Assembly: GCA_037176845.1 (NCBI GenBank)
Contig: JAYKXP010000085.1
Span: 1 to 64,000 of the forward strand
Length of the DNA stretch: 64,000 nucleotides
Reading direction: 5' to 3'
DNA from: Paramarasmius palmivorus
Taxonomy: Eukaryota > Basidiomycota > Agaricomycetes > Agaricales > Marasmiaceae
Positions 37,018 to 48,581 of the stretch are shown here, one piece after another. Made by a program: the position numbers and the translations under genes. The notes below the pieces were generated by a model that made no database searches, had not been told where the DNA came from, and was given only the letters and a program-made list of their open reading frames with translations. How positions within the stretch are numbered: the first letter of the stretch is position 1; each line of letters opens with the position of its first letter.

Positions 37018-38339
37018 TCATAGCTTCGAATTTCCTCGATTTACCATGGGAGTATGCGACTCATCAGAATTGTTTCCGTCACGGAAAGGATTGTTTGCGC
37101 CACTAGGTAACGAAAGAATCGAAGCACGGGCGGCTTCTCGCATTTGATTCAAGTTTTGATGCAATGCATTCTGACAGGCACAGTTGGAGCAACTACCATT
37201 GAAGAAGAACAAATATTGAACTCACCTGTTCGCGCCAATACTGCACCCGTTTTTCGCGGTCTATGTCGCGCTGTCTCCTATGAACCAGGAACAGAATAAG
37301 CAGGGTCCCGAAGATAGCTTGTTAGGTGATTAGACTGGTCGGTACTTCGGTCCTGCACATATTCAATTAGACACATACCTGTGGCAATCCCAAAAGCTAC
37401 GACCACGTAAACCCATACTCTCAGATGGAAAGACGCGCCGGATTCTTTTCCGCAGAAACCGCTATTGAGGCAGTTCATTGAGTGGCATCTGCTTGGGGAA
37501 TCAGCAACAATGATTATATCAGATGCTAACGGAAGGTACCTACTCTTTGTCGGCCTCGCAGCGATCACCGTCGTTCTTGTTCTTCAGGCATTTCTTCTTC
37601 TGAGAGTCGCAATAAAGACCACGTCTGCAGTTGCCCCTGTGGGGTGGTGTTATTCGTCGCGAAAACGTTTGCTATTTTGAGCATACCTTGACACAATGTC
37701 AATAAACTCCTCCCCGCTCGCAGTGTATGCAATATATGCCGTGTTCTCCACAACACAGTCCTCATCAAGGGTGACATTTGCCCATCTGTAATGGCTGATT
37801 CAGCACTGCCCACAAGAGAGTTCGTGTTGGGGATATGTACACGCATATATTGTTCAGGCAAACCGAACCATTAACGTTCAACCCCCTGTTGCTATGATCG
37901 GCCAGCTCTTTGAAGTTCGGAGGTCCCTGGCACTGGTCTAAATTCTAACTGTCAGCGGAGCGTCGCCCGTCGGAGATATAATAGGACGCTCACCATCTCG
38001 ATTCAACTGGCAAGAACTGCCGACAGCTAATATGGGCTGACATGAATCCATCTCGTCTGGGCAAAACTGTCCCCGAGGACATTTTGGAGGAATGGTCTGC
38101 GAATCCTGGGAATATCCGAACGGAAAATCGTCGACCCTACAGCCTCGATAGGCGCAAGTGGAATTGGCAGCACAATAAGTCTGCAGGTCACAGTCAGAGT
38201 AGAACTGGTAGGTCCCGACTTGTAGACGATTGTTCGACTGGCTACATGATTCTCCGAACGTGGCGTTGCCTGTGTAAACCTGTCGAGTCCAGATAAGAAG
38301 TAAAAGGGCGGTGGGTCGTATCATCGTTGAAGGGAACAA
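37018..38339 (-). CDS. Secreted-type cysteine-rich protein with one transmembrane helix
   Basis: The N-terminus is a signal peptide (MIRPTALLLLIWTRQVYTG; ATG at 38324 or 38339). A long ectodomain rich in paired cysteines follows: FGESCSQSNNRLQVGTYQF, SDCDLQTYCAANSTC, KCPRGQFCPDEMDSCQP, SRYDCRRGLYCDSQKKKC and CEADKECDT. A membrane helix (VWVYVVVAFGIATG) then leads to a basic cytosolic tail (RRQRDIDREKRVQYWREQ) ending NRGNSKL. Six or so introns break it up. The Cys spacing suggests a disulfide-bonded, EGF-like or wall-associated ectodomain at the cell surface. No named family is recognised. Confidence 0.7.
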
Positions 38340-38860
38340 GAGAGAAGAGAAGCAGCATCGTTTCCTTGCAACGAGGCAAGACTTTATATACCTAAACTGA
38401 CGGGCGAAGTTACATGGTTTAGCACCTGAGAGCTAAAGAGGACCACAATGATACGTACAAGCCTCTGCTCAGTTCGGATCCTGTCAAATTAGCATTTTTC
38501 TCGTTCGGGTTGAGTTTCAAGCTGTGGAGACACTCCGAACACTCCTTCCTGCAAGTTATGTTATCTTTTCCGCACTTAGATGACTCCCAGAATGTTTGGA
38601 AGGCGATAATGTGTGGTCCAAAGTCAAGGAATCCGGAAAGTGGTGGTCATGATGCAAAGAGTTGACGCTCGGATAATTCTTCTTCCGAGTCCGACGCTTT
38701 CCGTCACAATTTTTGTCACGCCTTTTTTTTGCTCTTTTCTCAGCTTTTTCTCTCTCCACGATCTGCACCACGTCTGCCCCGCGCGGACAGTAATCGGGTA
38801 TATCTTCAGTACGGTATTCATCGACTCGAGTTTTCTCATTATCGTTTTAGGCGATCGCGA
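38340..38860. other. Upstream region of the first F-box gene
   Basis: A gap of 521 bases between divergent genes. It holds T-rich pyrimidine tracts (about 38720-38760) before the F-box start. No gene is seen. Confidence 0.5.
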
Positions 38861-40459
38861 ATGGACGAGCCAGCGCTAGTTTCTGACGGTCGTCTGTCTT
38901 CCCTGAAAGATCTTTTTGATCAGACCATCACGGAGGCTGACAGGCGAATCATAACTCAATATCTTCTCGAAGTGGAAAAAGATGTAGATGCTTACGAGAA
39001 GGAGCTGAAGAGGCTGAGGTTATCCATCATCGCGGTGGAAACAAAGCGCAATCGGTCGAAGAAAACAATGGAGGAATACAAATCTTTGTTGGCACCGATC
39101 CACAAAGTACCACCGGAAATCCTTTGCAGCATTTTCGAATTTTGCTGTGAGCAGAACGTACTTCAGCCAACGTCTCTGCCGCCGGTCATGGCATTGTCTT
39201 ACGTATGCCGTCGGTTCAGGTCGTTGTGTCTGTCGACACCATCGCTATGGTCATCGTTCGCCATTCCGTTCCACACATGGACCAAGCTCGAATCACTCTA
39301 CCTAGTGGTCACTACATTTGTGGCCTACTCCAACCAACATCCATTGAGACTTAGTCTCGACTTTCAAAACTTCGACAGACAATTACTCACGAACCAACTC
39401 ACACACGGTGGCATGCTACGCAACATCCTGTCCATGCTTGTGGTCAATTCACAACGTTGGGAAGCTCTTGAATTGCACATCAGGGTTGCAGATCTGGAGT
39501 TTGACGTGTTTCGACCCATCGAAGGATGTTTGCCCATGCTCGAAGTTCTACGCCTGTTACAGCCTCGCGCCGCAGTCGAACTCGACAATGAGCTGAGTCT
39601 TTTTCGGGACTGTCCAGCTTTACACACGGTGTCTATCAGCGGTCTTCGGTATTGGCCACACCTAGTTCTTCCACTGCAAGGCGCTAAATCTGTGGAACTT
39701 CAACATTGCTTCACAAGAGATGCCTTGTCACACCTGCACTCGTGCCGGAATATGGAGCGTTTAGAACTGTTTGGTGTTATGAGGGATTTGGATGGTTTCG
39801 AAGGGCCAGAAACCTTAATCTCCAACGTCAAGTCGCTTTCAATAAGAGCTGTGGATCCCGACGAATTAGGTTACATTCTGCATCATTCGACGCTCCCTCA
39901 TCTATCTGCGATAACCATAATTGGTGATGCAAGTCTTTCAAATTTCTCCGTAGACCCCCACCATATCCTTCCTCTGAAACAGTGTTTGCTTCGATCTTCT
40001 TGCACCATCACTTCATTCCATATGAAGGATTTACCCATTACCGATGGCGAGGCTCTTTCCCTACTCGGTCTCATGCCGACTTTAGAGATCCTCGGAGTCG
40101 AGGAGGTTGTACCACAAAATAACCCAAGCACGAATGGAACCAAACATATTCTCACTTCATCCTTCTTGCAACACCTTGCAATCATGGATCATGATACTCG
40201 TATTAGGACTCCCTTTCTTCCCCAACTGAAGGACCTTTCACTAACCGTCCATGGGGAAGTGCCGTTGGACACTGAGGCACTGTTACATGCCATCGCAGCG
40301 AGAGGGCTGCATCATCGTGAAGTTGGAGTCGCTCCTCTGACATCATTCGACTTTGCCGTGACTGGGAATTGTCAGAAGAGTTTCGATGATCTCATGCAGG
40401 CATTACTATACTTCAATGGGACTGGGTTACGAGTGAAGGCCTCGTACAAGAGTCTCTAA
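38861..40459 (+). CDS. F-box protein, copy 1 (intronless, 532 residues)
   Basis: F-box proteins recruit substrates to SCF ubiquitin ligases. An N-terminal coiled coil (EVEKDVDAYEKELKRLRLSI; AVETKRNRSKKTMEEYKSLL) precedes an F-box: APIHKVPPEILCSIFEFCC with VCRRFRSLCLSTPSLWSSF. The remaining 400 residues are a leucine-rich, LRR-like substrate region (VSISGLRYWPHLVLP; SLLGLMPTLEILGVEE). The ATG at 38861 is used; an upstream in-frame start near 38729 would add a 44-residue extension with no family features. The same layout is repeated in the genes at 45328 and 47457. Confidence 0.88.
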   Translation: MDEPALVSDGRLSSLKDLFDQTITEADRRIITQYLLEVEKDVDAYEKELKRLRLSIIAVETKRNRSKKTMEEYKSLLAPIHKVPPEILCSIFEFCCEQNVLQPTSLPPVMALSYVCRRFRSLCLSTPSLWSSFAIPFHTWTKLESLYLVVTTFVAYSNQHPLRLSLDFQNFDRQLLTNQLTHGGMLRNILSMLVVNSQRWEALELHIRVADLEFDVFRPIEGCLPMLEVLRLLQPRAAVELDNELSLFRDCPALHTVSISGLRYWPHLVLPLQGAKSVELQHCFTRDALSHLHSCRNMERLELFGVMRDLDGFEGPETLISNVKSLSIRAVDPDELGYILHHSTLPHLSAITIIGDASLSNFSVDPHHILPLKQCLLRSSCTITSFHMKDLPITDGEALSLLGLMPTLEILGVEEVVPQNNPSTNGTKHILTSSFLQHLAIMDHDTRIRTPFLPQLKDLSLTVHGEVPLDTEALLHAIAARGLHHREVGVAPLTSFDFAVTGNCQKSFDDLMQALLYFNGTGLRVKASYKSL

Positions 40460-40688
40460 TGTGGTCTAATGCAAATATCTATCTTGTAATTTATCACATA
40501 CATGTCAAGTAATATATAGTATGCCCTCCTATTGCTAGCATTGGCTTCAGTGCCCTAGAGAACGATGGCTAGTCTAAGTAAGTACTAGCACAGGTGCGGC
40601 AGATGTCGGCAATCTAACAAGTAACCGCGTGAATCTCCTTCTCCCACCTCCACGTCGCGAAAAGTGTCGCTAACCGGGCATCTCAAAG

Positions 40689-42449
40689 ATGTCTGCATAC
40701 TTCATTCTTTATTGCGGACTATGTGTGACAGTGTTGAAGGAGGTCAATAGGCTCGTGGATGAGCCTTACATGGTGCGAAACCTTGCCTTAATACTCATGA
40801 CCTGTACTCAGAAACATGGCAGGATGAACCCTTTCACGTACCTCAAGCTCAAGCGTACTGTCATGGAGATTTTGATCAGTGGGACCCCAAAATCACTACG
40901 CCTCCAGGACTGTACGAAGAAAGTATTACTGTACCCAGACTCGAACTGACTTTGGTACTTTGCAGGTACATCATGAGTCTCATTTTCAAGAAAATCTTTC
41001 TATTCAAGTGCAATCTCCCGATGCTTCGGCTCACTACGACGCTATCACTTCTCGCCTTACCGATAGCGCTCACACGTCTTCTATGCTTTCACCGGAGAAT
41101 CCGACCACCTTCAGCCCTTCTGGTACCTACCCCGGATGCGATCGTACTCAGCCTTTTCCCAATCGCGTGGTTCTTTGGATTCCTCTACTATACCGAAGTT
41201 CCGAGTCTGGTATTTGTAGTGTTGACGGTGACTGCAGCCTCAGATGACCAGCATTGGCTGGCTGCGCTGGTACGTCTACTCCGTTTAGTTTCGATTGCAA
41301 CGTGTCACTAAACAAGGGCAAGAAATCTAGTTGGGCCTGATCAGTTGCACGTTCAGACAAACGAATATTATATGGGTTTTGTACGCCTTTGCGACGAGCC
41401 AGCTGATGTATTTGCGGTTCCGGCGTGCACTCCCTGGTGAAAAACCACCGAGCAAGTTACATGATCCTCCTGCTTTGGCCGCTGGGTTTGGGGACTTCTT
41501 TAAAGCGATATGGAGTGTCCCTAGAGTTGTCCCCGATCTATTACCCTCGTTTGTGCCGTACACGTTGGTGTTGGCTGCGTTCGGAGCCTTCGTGGTGTGG
41601 AATAAAGGGATTGTACTCGGTACGCGATCTCTTTCCATTGATAGAAGTCATATTGAATCGGTGTTTAATATACTATAGGGGACAAGTCCAATCATATCCC
41701 TGCCTTGCATATTCCGCAACTGTATTACTTCGCTGCGTTTTCGACTGCATTTGGCTGGCCTGTCCTCATTAGCGGACCTGGCGGAGCCGTAGGTCTCGGA
41801 AAGGAGGTGTACAAGAGAATGTTTGGCACCAAAACGTGCGAGGGTGTTTCTCTAGCGTTCAGTGAACTCTCTGCTGACCTTTGACATGGACATGCAGTCG
41901 CAGCTTGATCACCCTGCTTGTCATGTCTGCTATGGCCGTCACTGTGAAATTCTTTACGTGTGTACGTTCGCCTTTGTTATTCGGCTTGCACTGACGATGA
42001 TGAAAAGTATCCACCATCCCTTTCTTCTCTCGGATAACCGACATTACACGTTCTATGTGTGGCATAGAATATACATGTACCACTGGTTAGCCCAATATTT
42101 GCTTGTCCCTGCATACTTGGCATGTGCGTGGGCATGGTACCTGCGTGTTGGTAGGTTGAGTTTCAGCCTGTTGAAATTTGGATAGCGATTCACAATTTGA
42201 ACAGGGAACGAGCAAACCATGCTTCAAACACTTGTTCTTCCTATTTTGACGGTCTTGACTCTTCTGCCTACTCCTTTGTTGGAACCAAGGTACTTTCTGA
42301 TTCCCTACATCCTTTTGCGAGCACAGATCGTAGAGGTGCCGACATGGTCATTGGCAGTCGAGGGTGTGTGGTATAGTTTCATCAACCTTGTGACGATGGG
42401 GGTCTTCTTGTACCTTCCTCGTGAAGGAGTAGGTCGATTTATGTGGTAG
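40689..42449 (+). CDS. ALG10: ALG10/DIE2 alpha-1,2-glucosyltransferase
   Basis: ALG10 adds the last, third glucose from dolichyl-phosphate-glucose to the lipid-linked N-glycan precursor in the ER membrane. Exon 1 begins MSAYFILYCGLCVTVLKEVN and ends EPYM. After an intron the conserved luminal block DEPFHVPQAQAYCHGDFDQW-DPKITTPPGLY follows. Downstream are hydrophobic helices and the family motif FRQTNIIWVLYAF (near 41350). The C-terminus shows LLEPRYFLIPYILLR and the usual final RFMW just before the stop at 42449. Six or more introns are present and not all junctions were resolved. The acidic DE pair after EPYM is the expected catalytic region. Confidence 0.92.
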
Positions 42450-42696
42450 ATAGACAATCAAGCCCTTTGTGGAATTTTCTGCCGCTTGGAGTATAAAAGG
42501 CGCCAAGCGGATCAGTCACAGGGTAAAGAAACGCGACCGTCGCTGGTTACGTGAAGTTCAAGTTTTGGTTGACAACTCATTTCACGACCGTCGCCCGCCA
42601 CTGGGCTCGTCCTATATTTCATTCCCACACGCCATTTACGACCGTTGCAACGTTCGGCTACGACTATTTGACGATTCTTTTACTCTTACATTCACT

Positions 42697-44781
42697 ATGC
42701 CTTCGGATTCATCGTCCAGTGCGACCACAGCGTCGCGCAAACCTTCAACCAGGAGCTCGATTAGGCAGTCATTGAACTTTGCCTCTGTTGGGAAAGCTTT
42801 CGCAGATGTTATGAACAAGGAAGGACGAGAAAGGGGGGCTCGGGAAGCAGAAAAGTCGGCGAAGAAATCGGTCAAGGAGTCTCACCGTTCGAGTATTGGA
42901 CTTCGAGGCTTGGCTCCTCGTCCTTCGCTTGACAAAGATGCAAGGCCTTCACCACCGCCGACAAAGAGGCCACGGACCCCAGACTCTAAAACTATTACCG
43001 CTAGGAGAAGGAGCTCCATGGCTCAGCATGCCCAAGGAGCCTCTTTAGATGCGAGTAAATCTCCCGATTCCGCAACTCCTCAAAACGCACCAGTGTCACG
43101 CACGTCCACACTGCGTCCACGCTCCGGAACTTCTTCTGGACTTCCGAAATATAGGCCAAAGTCCATCATTGCATCAGATCCCACCAAGAAACCCGGTTCT
43201 CCTTCTTTGATAGGTGCTCGAAAACGACCATCTGTCTCTGAAGACGACGACGACAAGGACGACAAGGAACAGATGAAGCCAAGCGGCGAAAAATCCTCGA
43301 GGGCCATTAGTCCTCTTCCTCATCGTGCAGCTTTCAAGGTCAATTTGACCAACCTCGCTCCTACACCATCTCCCAATCCCAAACACCACTCTAAGCCCAG
43401 CACTCCAACCTCAACTGCGAGATCCTCTCCCACTCGTCTCGTAAAACATACCAAGGCTGCTAGTTCTATCATTCGTCCCCCATCATCTGCCTCTTCATCT
43501 AGTTCTGTCACTCCCCGCACACCAAAGTCCTCACCAGCTCGCAATGACTTGCGGTCCACCAAAAGCAAAAGCAGCCAGAGAGGAAACGTAACAGACTCGT
43601 CAGACGACTATTCGCACCCCTCACACCCTGGAATACAGGAATCTCCTCTGGTCCGCCATGTACGTCAACGTTCCAAAGCTGAATCGCCGGCTATCGAGAC
43701 GAACGTTGGCAACATGTCACACATATCAGAAGCCGATAGCGAGGATATGGAAGAAGCTGATGTCGAAATGCTACTCGCACCTGTCGCATCGATTGGCGCA
43801 CCTACCCCCGCCATGCCCAGAATCCAAACGACCCGAACACGCCAACGGCTCGCGCCGCAGACACCGTGCCGACCTACAGTGCCAAGAGAGGTTTTGATGC
43901 CACCTGATAACGACAGTCCGTCCTCATTGAGGCTGCGAACGACACCTGCGAGCGAAAAGTCGGCACCGCGTGGTTCTATTCTTTCATGGGAACAATTTGC
44001 GTCCGAAGCATCGAAGACGCTAGATGAAGAGGAGATTGGCACCGTTCTGTCAGACATAACAGCACCGTTTCAGGGTGCACCGCTCTCGCCTATGCCGACT
44101 GGAGATATGCTCTTGCCTCCGGAGAGTCCATGCCTTAGTGCGTTGAACTCACCGAGTGGGTATGGGTCTATCTCACATGTTCTTCTACCAACTGTCACAC
44201 CATCACCGGCACTACCTCGTACCAGGTTCAGAGAATCCTCACCTTCCAATAGCTCGGGAGAAGCTGCGGTCGTCACATTACTTCGCTTGCAGTTGTCGTC
44301 GGCAGAGAACATTGCAAAGGAGAGGTTGATGCAGTTGCAGTTACTCGAGGAAGAGGTTCATAACTTGAAACAGGCGAGAGGTCAGGATGCGCAGGAGTTG
44401 GCGCGGAAATTAGAGATACTGGAAGAACAAATGAGGGACAAGTTGGAGGCGGAGGCACGATCGGCGGAGCAGGTAGCTGCTCATATCGCTTTGCTAGAGG
44501 GAAGGTTGAGGAAGGCTGATGTTGCTCGCGAAGAGGCTGTGAAATATGCGGTTGAAAGCGCGACACGGAGTGTACATGCCAGTTCACTTGCGAGTATGAA
44601 GACTCGGCACAGAAGACTGGAGGCTGCACATGTATCAGAGAATGCGGCCAGGGAGTGGAGACATGTGAAGGAGCTGTGTGAAGGGGAACTGGAGGATGTA
44701 CAGCGAGATAAGGAACTTATGACGTTCCTATTGGCAGAGCTGGACCTCGCTCAAGAACAAATTCGCGAGATGGATGCATGA
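42697..44781 (+). CDS. Ser/Pro-rich protein with C-terminal coiled coil, unknown function
   Basis: One uninterrupted frame of 694 residues from MPSDSSSSATTASRK. The first 550 residues are low-complexity Ser/Pro/Thr/Lys with many SP and TP sites that could be cyclin-dependent-kinase targets, basic clusters, and an acidic run (SEDDDDKDDKEQ). The last 130 residues form a clear coiled coil (LLEEEVHNLKQARGQDAQEL; ARKLEILEEQMRDKLEAEAR) ending EQIREMDA. Such a layout is common in cytoskeletal or chromosome-associated proteins, but no family is recognised. The open frame extends upstream to 42469, but that part lacks a conserved look, so the ATG at 42697 is preferred. Confidence 0.75.
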   Translation: MPSDSSSSATTASRKPSTRSSIRQSLNFASVGKAFADVMNKEGRERGAREAEKSAKKSVKESHRSSIGLRGLAPRPSLDKDARPSPPPTKRPRTPDSKTITARRRSSMAQHAQGASLDASKSPDSATPQNAPVSRTSTLRPRSGTSSGLPKYRPKSIIASDPTKKPGSPSLIGARKRPSVSEDDDDKDDKEQMKPSGEKSSRAISPLPHRAAFKVNLTNLAPTPSPNPKHHSKPSTPTSTARSSPTRLVKHTKAASSIIRPPSSASSSSSVTPRTPKSSPARNDLRSTKSKSSQRGNVTDSSDDYSHPSHPGIQESPLVRHVRQRSKAESPAIETNVGNMSHISEADSEDMEEADVEMLLAPVASIGAPTPAMPRIQTTRTRQRLAPQTPCRPTVPREVLMPPDNDSPSSLRLRTTPASEKSAPRGSILSWEQFASEASKTLDEEEIGTVLSDITAPFQGAPLSPMPTGDMLLPPESPCLSALNSPSGYGSISHVLLPTVTPSPALPRTRFRESSPSNSSGEAAVVTLLRLQLSSAENIAKERLMQLQLLEEEVHNLKQARGQDAQELARKLEILEEQMRDKLEAEARSAEQVAAHIALLEGRLRKADVAREEAVKYAVESATRSVHASSLASMKTRHRRLEAAHVSENAAREWRHVKELCEGELEDVQRDKELMTFLLAELDLAQEQIREMDA

Positions 44782-45327
44782 TTATCACGACTACCTTTGA
44801 GATGTGAAAGTTATTCACGCTACTCAACTTGTTCGTTATGCTATATATTTTCTTGTTGTGCTTTTGCTCACACGATTTTTCAGGTTTACTATATCACATT
44901 CGACATTCCACCCTATCATCTTTGTGTACTATACCCTCACTATTTGCTTATATACGTTGCTGTACTATTATCATCTATCTATGTTTCTACTTTGATTTTG
45001 ATAATATGCAGTTCGTTTGTCTGTATAGCAGCGTCTCATTTATGATAGATTTCAGGTGAAGCTGAAGTGTTCCTGCCTAATTGGGTCACCAACGAAGGTG
45101 ACTCGGACGCGCCTTGCCAGTTTACCACGACCTTCACCTTACCTAGAGCTCCAAGCGTGAACTTCCGCTCAAGATCGGTGCGAACATACATTGTGGCCTT
45201 TTGAGATCGAATTTGTACTCAAATCTTCTATTATTCTGTAGGTCCTTGGGAAAAACTAGAACTTTGATTCACGGACACCATCACCGCGCAAAACCTTGCA
45301 GAAAACCGAGCCCGGTCTACAAATCCT
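44782..45327. other. Intergenic region upstream of F-box copy 2
   Basis: A T-rich 3' flank is followed, at about 45100-45190, by sequence that recurs upstream of the F-box pseudogene (see the repeat entry). No gene is visible. Confidence 0.5.
45100..45190 (+). repeat. Promoter-proximal segment shared with the F-box pseudogene (second copy near 47110-47207)
   Basis: Both copies carry CGC.CCTTGCCAGT...CCACGACCTTCA, and then GCTCAAGATCGGTGCGA. The order and spacing are similar in the two places, so the duplication that gave rise to the F-box copies included upstream DNA. Confidence 0.65.
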
Positions 45328-46917
45328 ATGAACCCAATGCTTCCTCACACAGTCACGTCGAGCGACCGAAAAACCTTGACGCAGTTCATTTGGTCTGCAG
45401 AAAAAGAAATGAAAGGATACGAAGGAGAAATCAGCCGCTTGAAGCTGGCGATTTTAGCGTTGGAGACGAAGAGGAACAGGCTGAAGAAGAAGATAGAGGG
45501 GTATAGGTCACTGCTCTCGCCAATCCACCAACTTCCACCGGAAATCCTATTCAACATCTTCAAGCCACTTTGCGACAAAACCGAGCTCGAGAGAACCAAA
45601 AGACCACCGGCGTTGACGGTGTCAGCCGTCTGTAAACGGTGGAGGAACATTTCTCTCTCCGTCCCATCGCTGTGGTCGTCTTTCGAGATCGTGTTATACA
45701 CGTGGAAGGGACACTTTCAGAAGCTTGCGCGTCTCATCCAACTATTCCTGGATCGGTCCAAAGAGGCTCTGTTAACGTTAGTGCTGCACCTCAACCTGGT
45801 ACCACCCTCCGAGCCCCATCTGATCGAAGTGCTCACCACCATCATCCAATCCTCCGAGCGTTGGGTCAGCGTCACAATGTCAGTCGGGGTCTCCGAAATG
45901 TTACATCGGCACATTGTTTTCAGCGCCCTCAAAAACCGTCTTCCCAAACTCGAACACCTTCAGATTATTAATGCATACATCTATGACGATGATAATCTAC
46001 GTGAACTGGACTGCTTCAGTAGTTGTCCAGCTTTGCATAACGTTACTCTTCGTCATGTAGACCTCGAACCCATACTTGTCCTACCGTGGAACCAAATCAC
46101 GTCCTTGGAGTTGGAATTTATGCGTTCCGATGATGCCCGCCTATTTTTGTCAAGTTGTAGCCGTTTGATCACTCTACGGCTCATCGGGACTGGCGAAGAC
46201 CCGGAAGACAATCCCCATCCCACACCTGAACGCCTGCTGAAGCCTGCCACTTTGGACGTCAAGGACCTTTCCATAACGGCCTGGCATCTCATTCACATCA
46301 ACTTTCCCTTCCAATCACTCACTCTCCCGCAAATGACCTCTCTCAGTGTCAGAGGTGACGAGTCTAGGGAATACCGGGACTGCACTGACTACACCGAAAT
46401 CGATTCAGAGCCTATCTGTGACTTCATAATCCGGTCTGCATGTTGTCTCACCTCTCTCCATATGAAGTGGGTTCCGTTCACGGATGAACAAATTCTGTCC
46501 CTCCTACGACTACTGCCCACTTTAAAAATCCTCTCACTGGAAGAGTTCGCTGATTGCAGCACCAATGGGACTGCCAATTCCATGTTGACCCCATCGTTCC
46601 TTAGACACTTGTCCATCACGGCTGAACACGATGATCCCGGTGATCTCTCGTCGTCCTCCCCGTTGGTACCACGTCTAACAGACCTGAACCTGGCTATTCA
46701 CGCTGGTAAGGATGACGAAAACGAGGCACTTGTCACCATGCTCACGACAAGATTACTCCTTGATGAGGCGGTAGATGCTGGCGTTGACGTCCTGGAAACG
46801 GTCTCGTTAGCTATCATAAGCTATGAACCGGATGAGCTTTCTAGCAGTCCGTTTGGTCAGTCGTTGAATGGTTTCGTGGAGGCAGGATTGCGGGTGAAAA
46901 TTTCATATGTCGAGTAG
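45328..46917 (+). CDS. F-box protein, copy 2 (intronless, 529 residues)
   Basis: A paralogue of the gene at 38861, with the same order: an N-terminal coiled coil (EKEMKGYEGEISRLKLAILA; LETKRNRLKKKIEGYRSLL), an F-box (SPIHQLPPEILFNIFKPLC; SAVCKRWRNISLSVPSLWSSF), then an LRR-like region with FSSCPALHNVTLRHVDLEP and LLRLLPTLKILSLEEFAD. It is presumably an SCF substrate adaptor. It begins at the ATG at 45328 and is unbroken to 46917. Sequence distance from copy 1 is large except at the coiled coil and F-box, which suggests rapid divergence of the substrate-binding part. Confidence 0.88.
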   Translation: MNPMLPHTVTSSDRKTLTQFIWSAEKEMKGYEGEISRLKLAILALETKRNRLKKKIEGYRSLLSPIHQLPPEILFNIFKPLCDKTELERTKRPPALTVSAVCKRWRNISLSVPSLWSSFEIVLYTWKGHFQKLARLIQLFLDRSKEALLTLVLHLNLVPPSEPHLIEVLTTIIQSSERWVSVTMSVGVSEMLHRHIVFSALKNRLPKLEHLQIINAYIYDDDNLRELDCFSSCPALHNVTLRHVDLEPILVLPWNQITSLELEFMRSDDARLFLSSCSRLITLRLIGTGEDPEDNPHPTPERLLKPATLDVKDLSITAWHLIHINFPFQSLTLPQMTSLSVRGDESREYRDCTDYTEIDSEPICDFIIRSACCLTSLHMKWVPFTDEQILSLLRLLPTLKILSLEEFADCSTNGTANSMLTPSFLRHLSITAEHDDPGDLSSSSPLVPRLTDLNLAIHAGKDDENEALVTMLTTRLLLDEAVDAGVDVLETVSLAIISYEPDELSSSPFGQSLNGFVEAGLRVKISYVE

Positions 46918-47456
46918 GATGCTTGCCGCGGATTTTTCCTTTCTAGATAGCTCATATATATAACGCTCGCTTGGGAATGATCTAAACTCGTCTTATTGTT
47001 CACTATAACTCGCTATATGCTAGTAACTTTCACTATGCCGCCCAGCTACCTACGTCTGTTGAATGGAACCGTGAGTACAAAACCGACAAAATTTTTACTC
47101 GGGACCAGACGCGCACCTTGCCAGTCAACCACGACCTTCAACTTCTGTCACTGACTCAAAGTCTCGAGTCGAAACGTTTGAATCATCAAGCTCAAGATCG
47201 GTGCGATTAACACTACTAGACTAATATTAAGATTGAATTTGTGCTGAATCCCTGTGTAATGCCCAGGGCACGCGAACATTGTTGACGCCGGCGCCGATAC
47301 ACAAATCAAGTCCGACCTCCTCCTGTCCCTTCTTCCCTTGGCCCCAAAGGATCGTCTCGTCACGCAGACACGAAAGCAGTCACGAAAGCAGTGGGGTGCT
47401 CCAGCGTGCGGGAACCATAGTGCTTCGACTTGGAGGTGGACACAAATTCGTCAACG

Positions 47457-48581
47457 ATGGTTGAACAAGGATCCCTCATTGGCACACTGCCGATCAACCG
47501 ACTGCCACCAGAAATTCTGCTCGAGATATCCATGTTGTTATGCGGCAAAATTAGGCTCAAGAAGAGGAAAAGGCCACTCGTGTTGACTTTGTCAGCTGTT
47601 TGTAGACGATGGAGAGCTATCTTTCTTTCTTCACCATCGTTGTGGACATCTTTATCGATCGATTTTTCGATGTGGAAGGGTCAGTACAGGCGACTCGGCC
47701 AAGGGGTCACGGCACTCCTAACTCATTCAAAGGACGCATCGCTGTCCTTGGAACTAGATTTTGGAGGCATTGACCGTATCAAATCCTCTAATCGCCACTT
47801 TCTGGATGTCTTGACTTCCATAGTCCAATCCTCTACACGTTGGGTCAACCTCAAATCATGATCGGGATCCGTGCCCTTCGTCACAGCGTTTTCAATGCCC
47901 TCCAGAATCGACTACCGAGACTTGGGCTACTCAGCATCGAGTGTCGCTACTTCGATGATGATGTCATGGACAAAATACGCATTTCCGTAACTGTCCAGCT
48001 TTGCGTCGTGTCAAGTTGTGGGCAGTAGATTGGGGGTCCCTGCTCCTTCTGCCATGGAATCAAAACAAGTTCGTGAATCTAGGAGGCATATTACTTACCT
48101 TGCCGCGTTCCAGCCTCGACCCTCGACCTCCAATGTTGTTGCAAGTCGTCCGAGTCACTGGAAGAACACCGGCAGGTATTTGCTCCTCTCAATGTCTCTT
48201 GCACGTCGACCATACGCATCTTCTGGTACTACTACCTCAAGGCCTCGAGATCCTACATCCTACATATTGGAACCGGCAATTTATGCGAAAGCTCTTCAGG
48301 ATTTGGGTCTCTCGAATATTCTAGCGCATTTTAGCTCCCGTCGGTCATCCTGGTTCCGAAACCCTGTATTTCAGAGCCATTCTACCTCTATACCTCGGCA
48401 TGCTTGGTGCTTGGAGGACTGTTTGAGGAAGCGTTTGCGGACTCTTATAGTACGTGCTCACTTGGATATAAGAGGTATGTTGTTTCTTTTAGGTCAATTC
48501 CGCTTTAGTTTTCGAGATCTCATTGTTCGTTTTATGAAGCCTTCCAGCGTAATCGTCGACCTCTACTATCTCGTCGCATAA
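47457..48581 (+). pseudogene. Degenerate third F-box copy
   Basis: The first 130 codons resemble copy 2: INRLPPEILLEISMLLC, SAVCRRWRAIFLSSPSLWTSL and SIVQSSTRWVNL. Right after the last block the frame breaks near 47855, where copy 2 reads on through the equivalent position. Related sequence continues in another frame (HSVFNALQNRLPRLGLLSIE) and again later (ACTGTCCAGCTTTGCGTCGTGTC, compare copy 2 near 46020), with more stops. The N-terminal coiled coil of the other copies is also not seen here. A truncated F-box-only product from 47457 to 47861 could still be made, but loss of function is likelier. Extent of the decayed 3' part is approximate. Confidence 0.8.
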
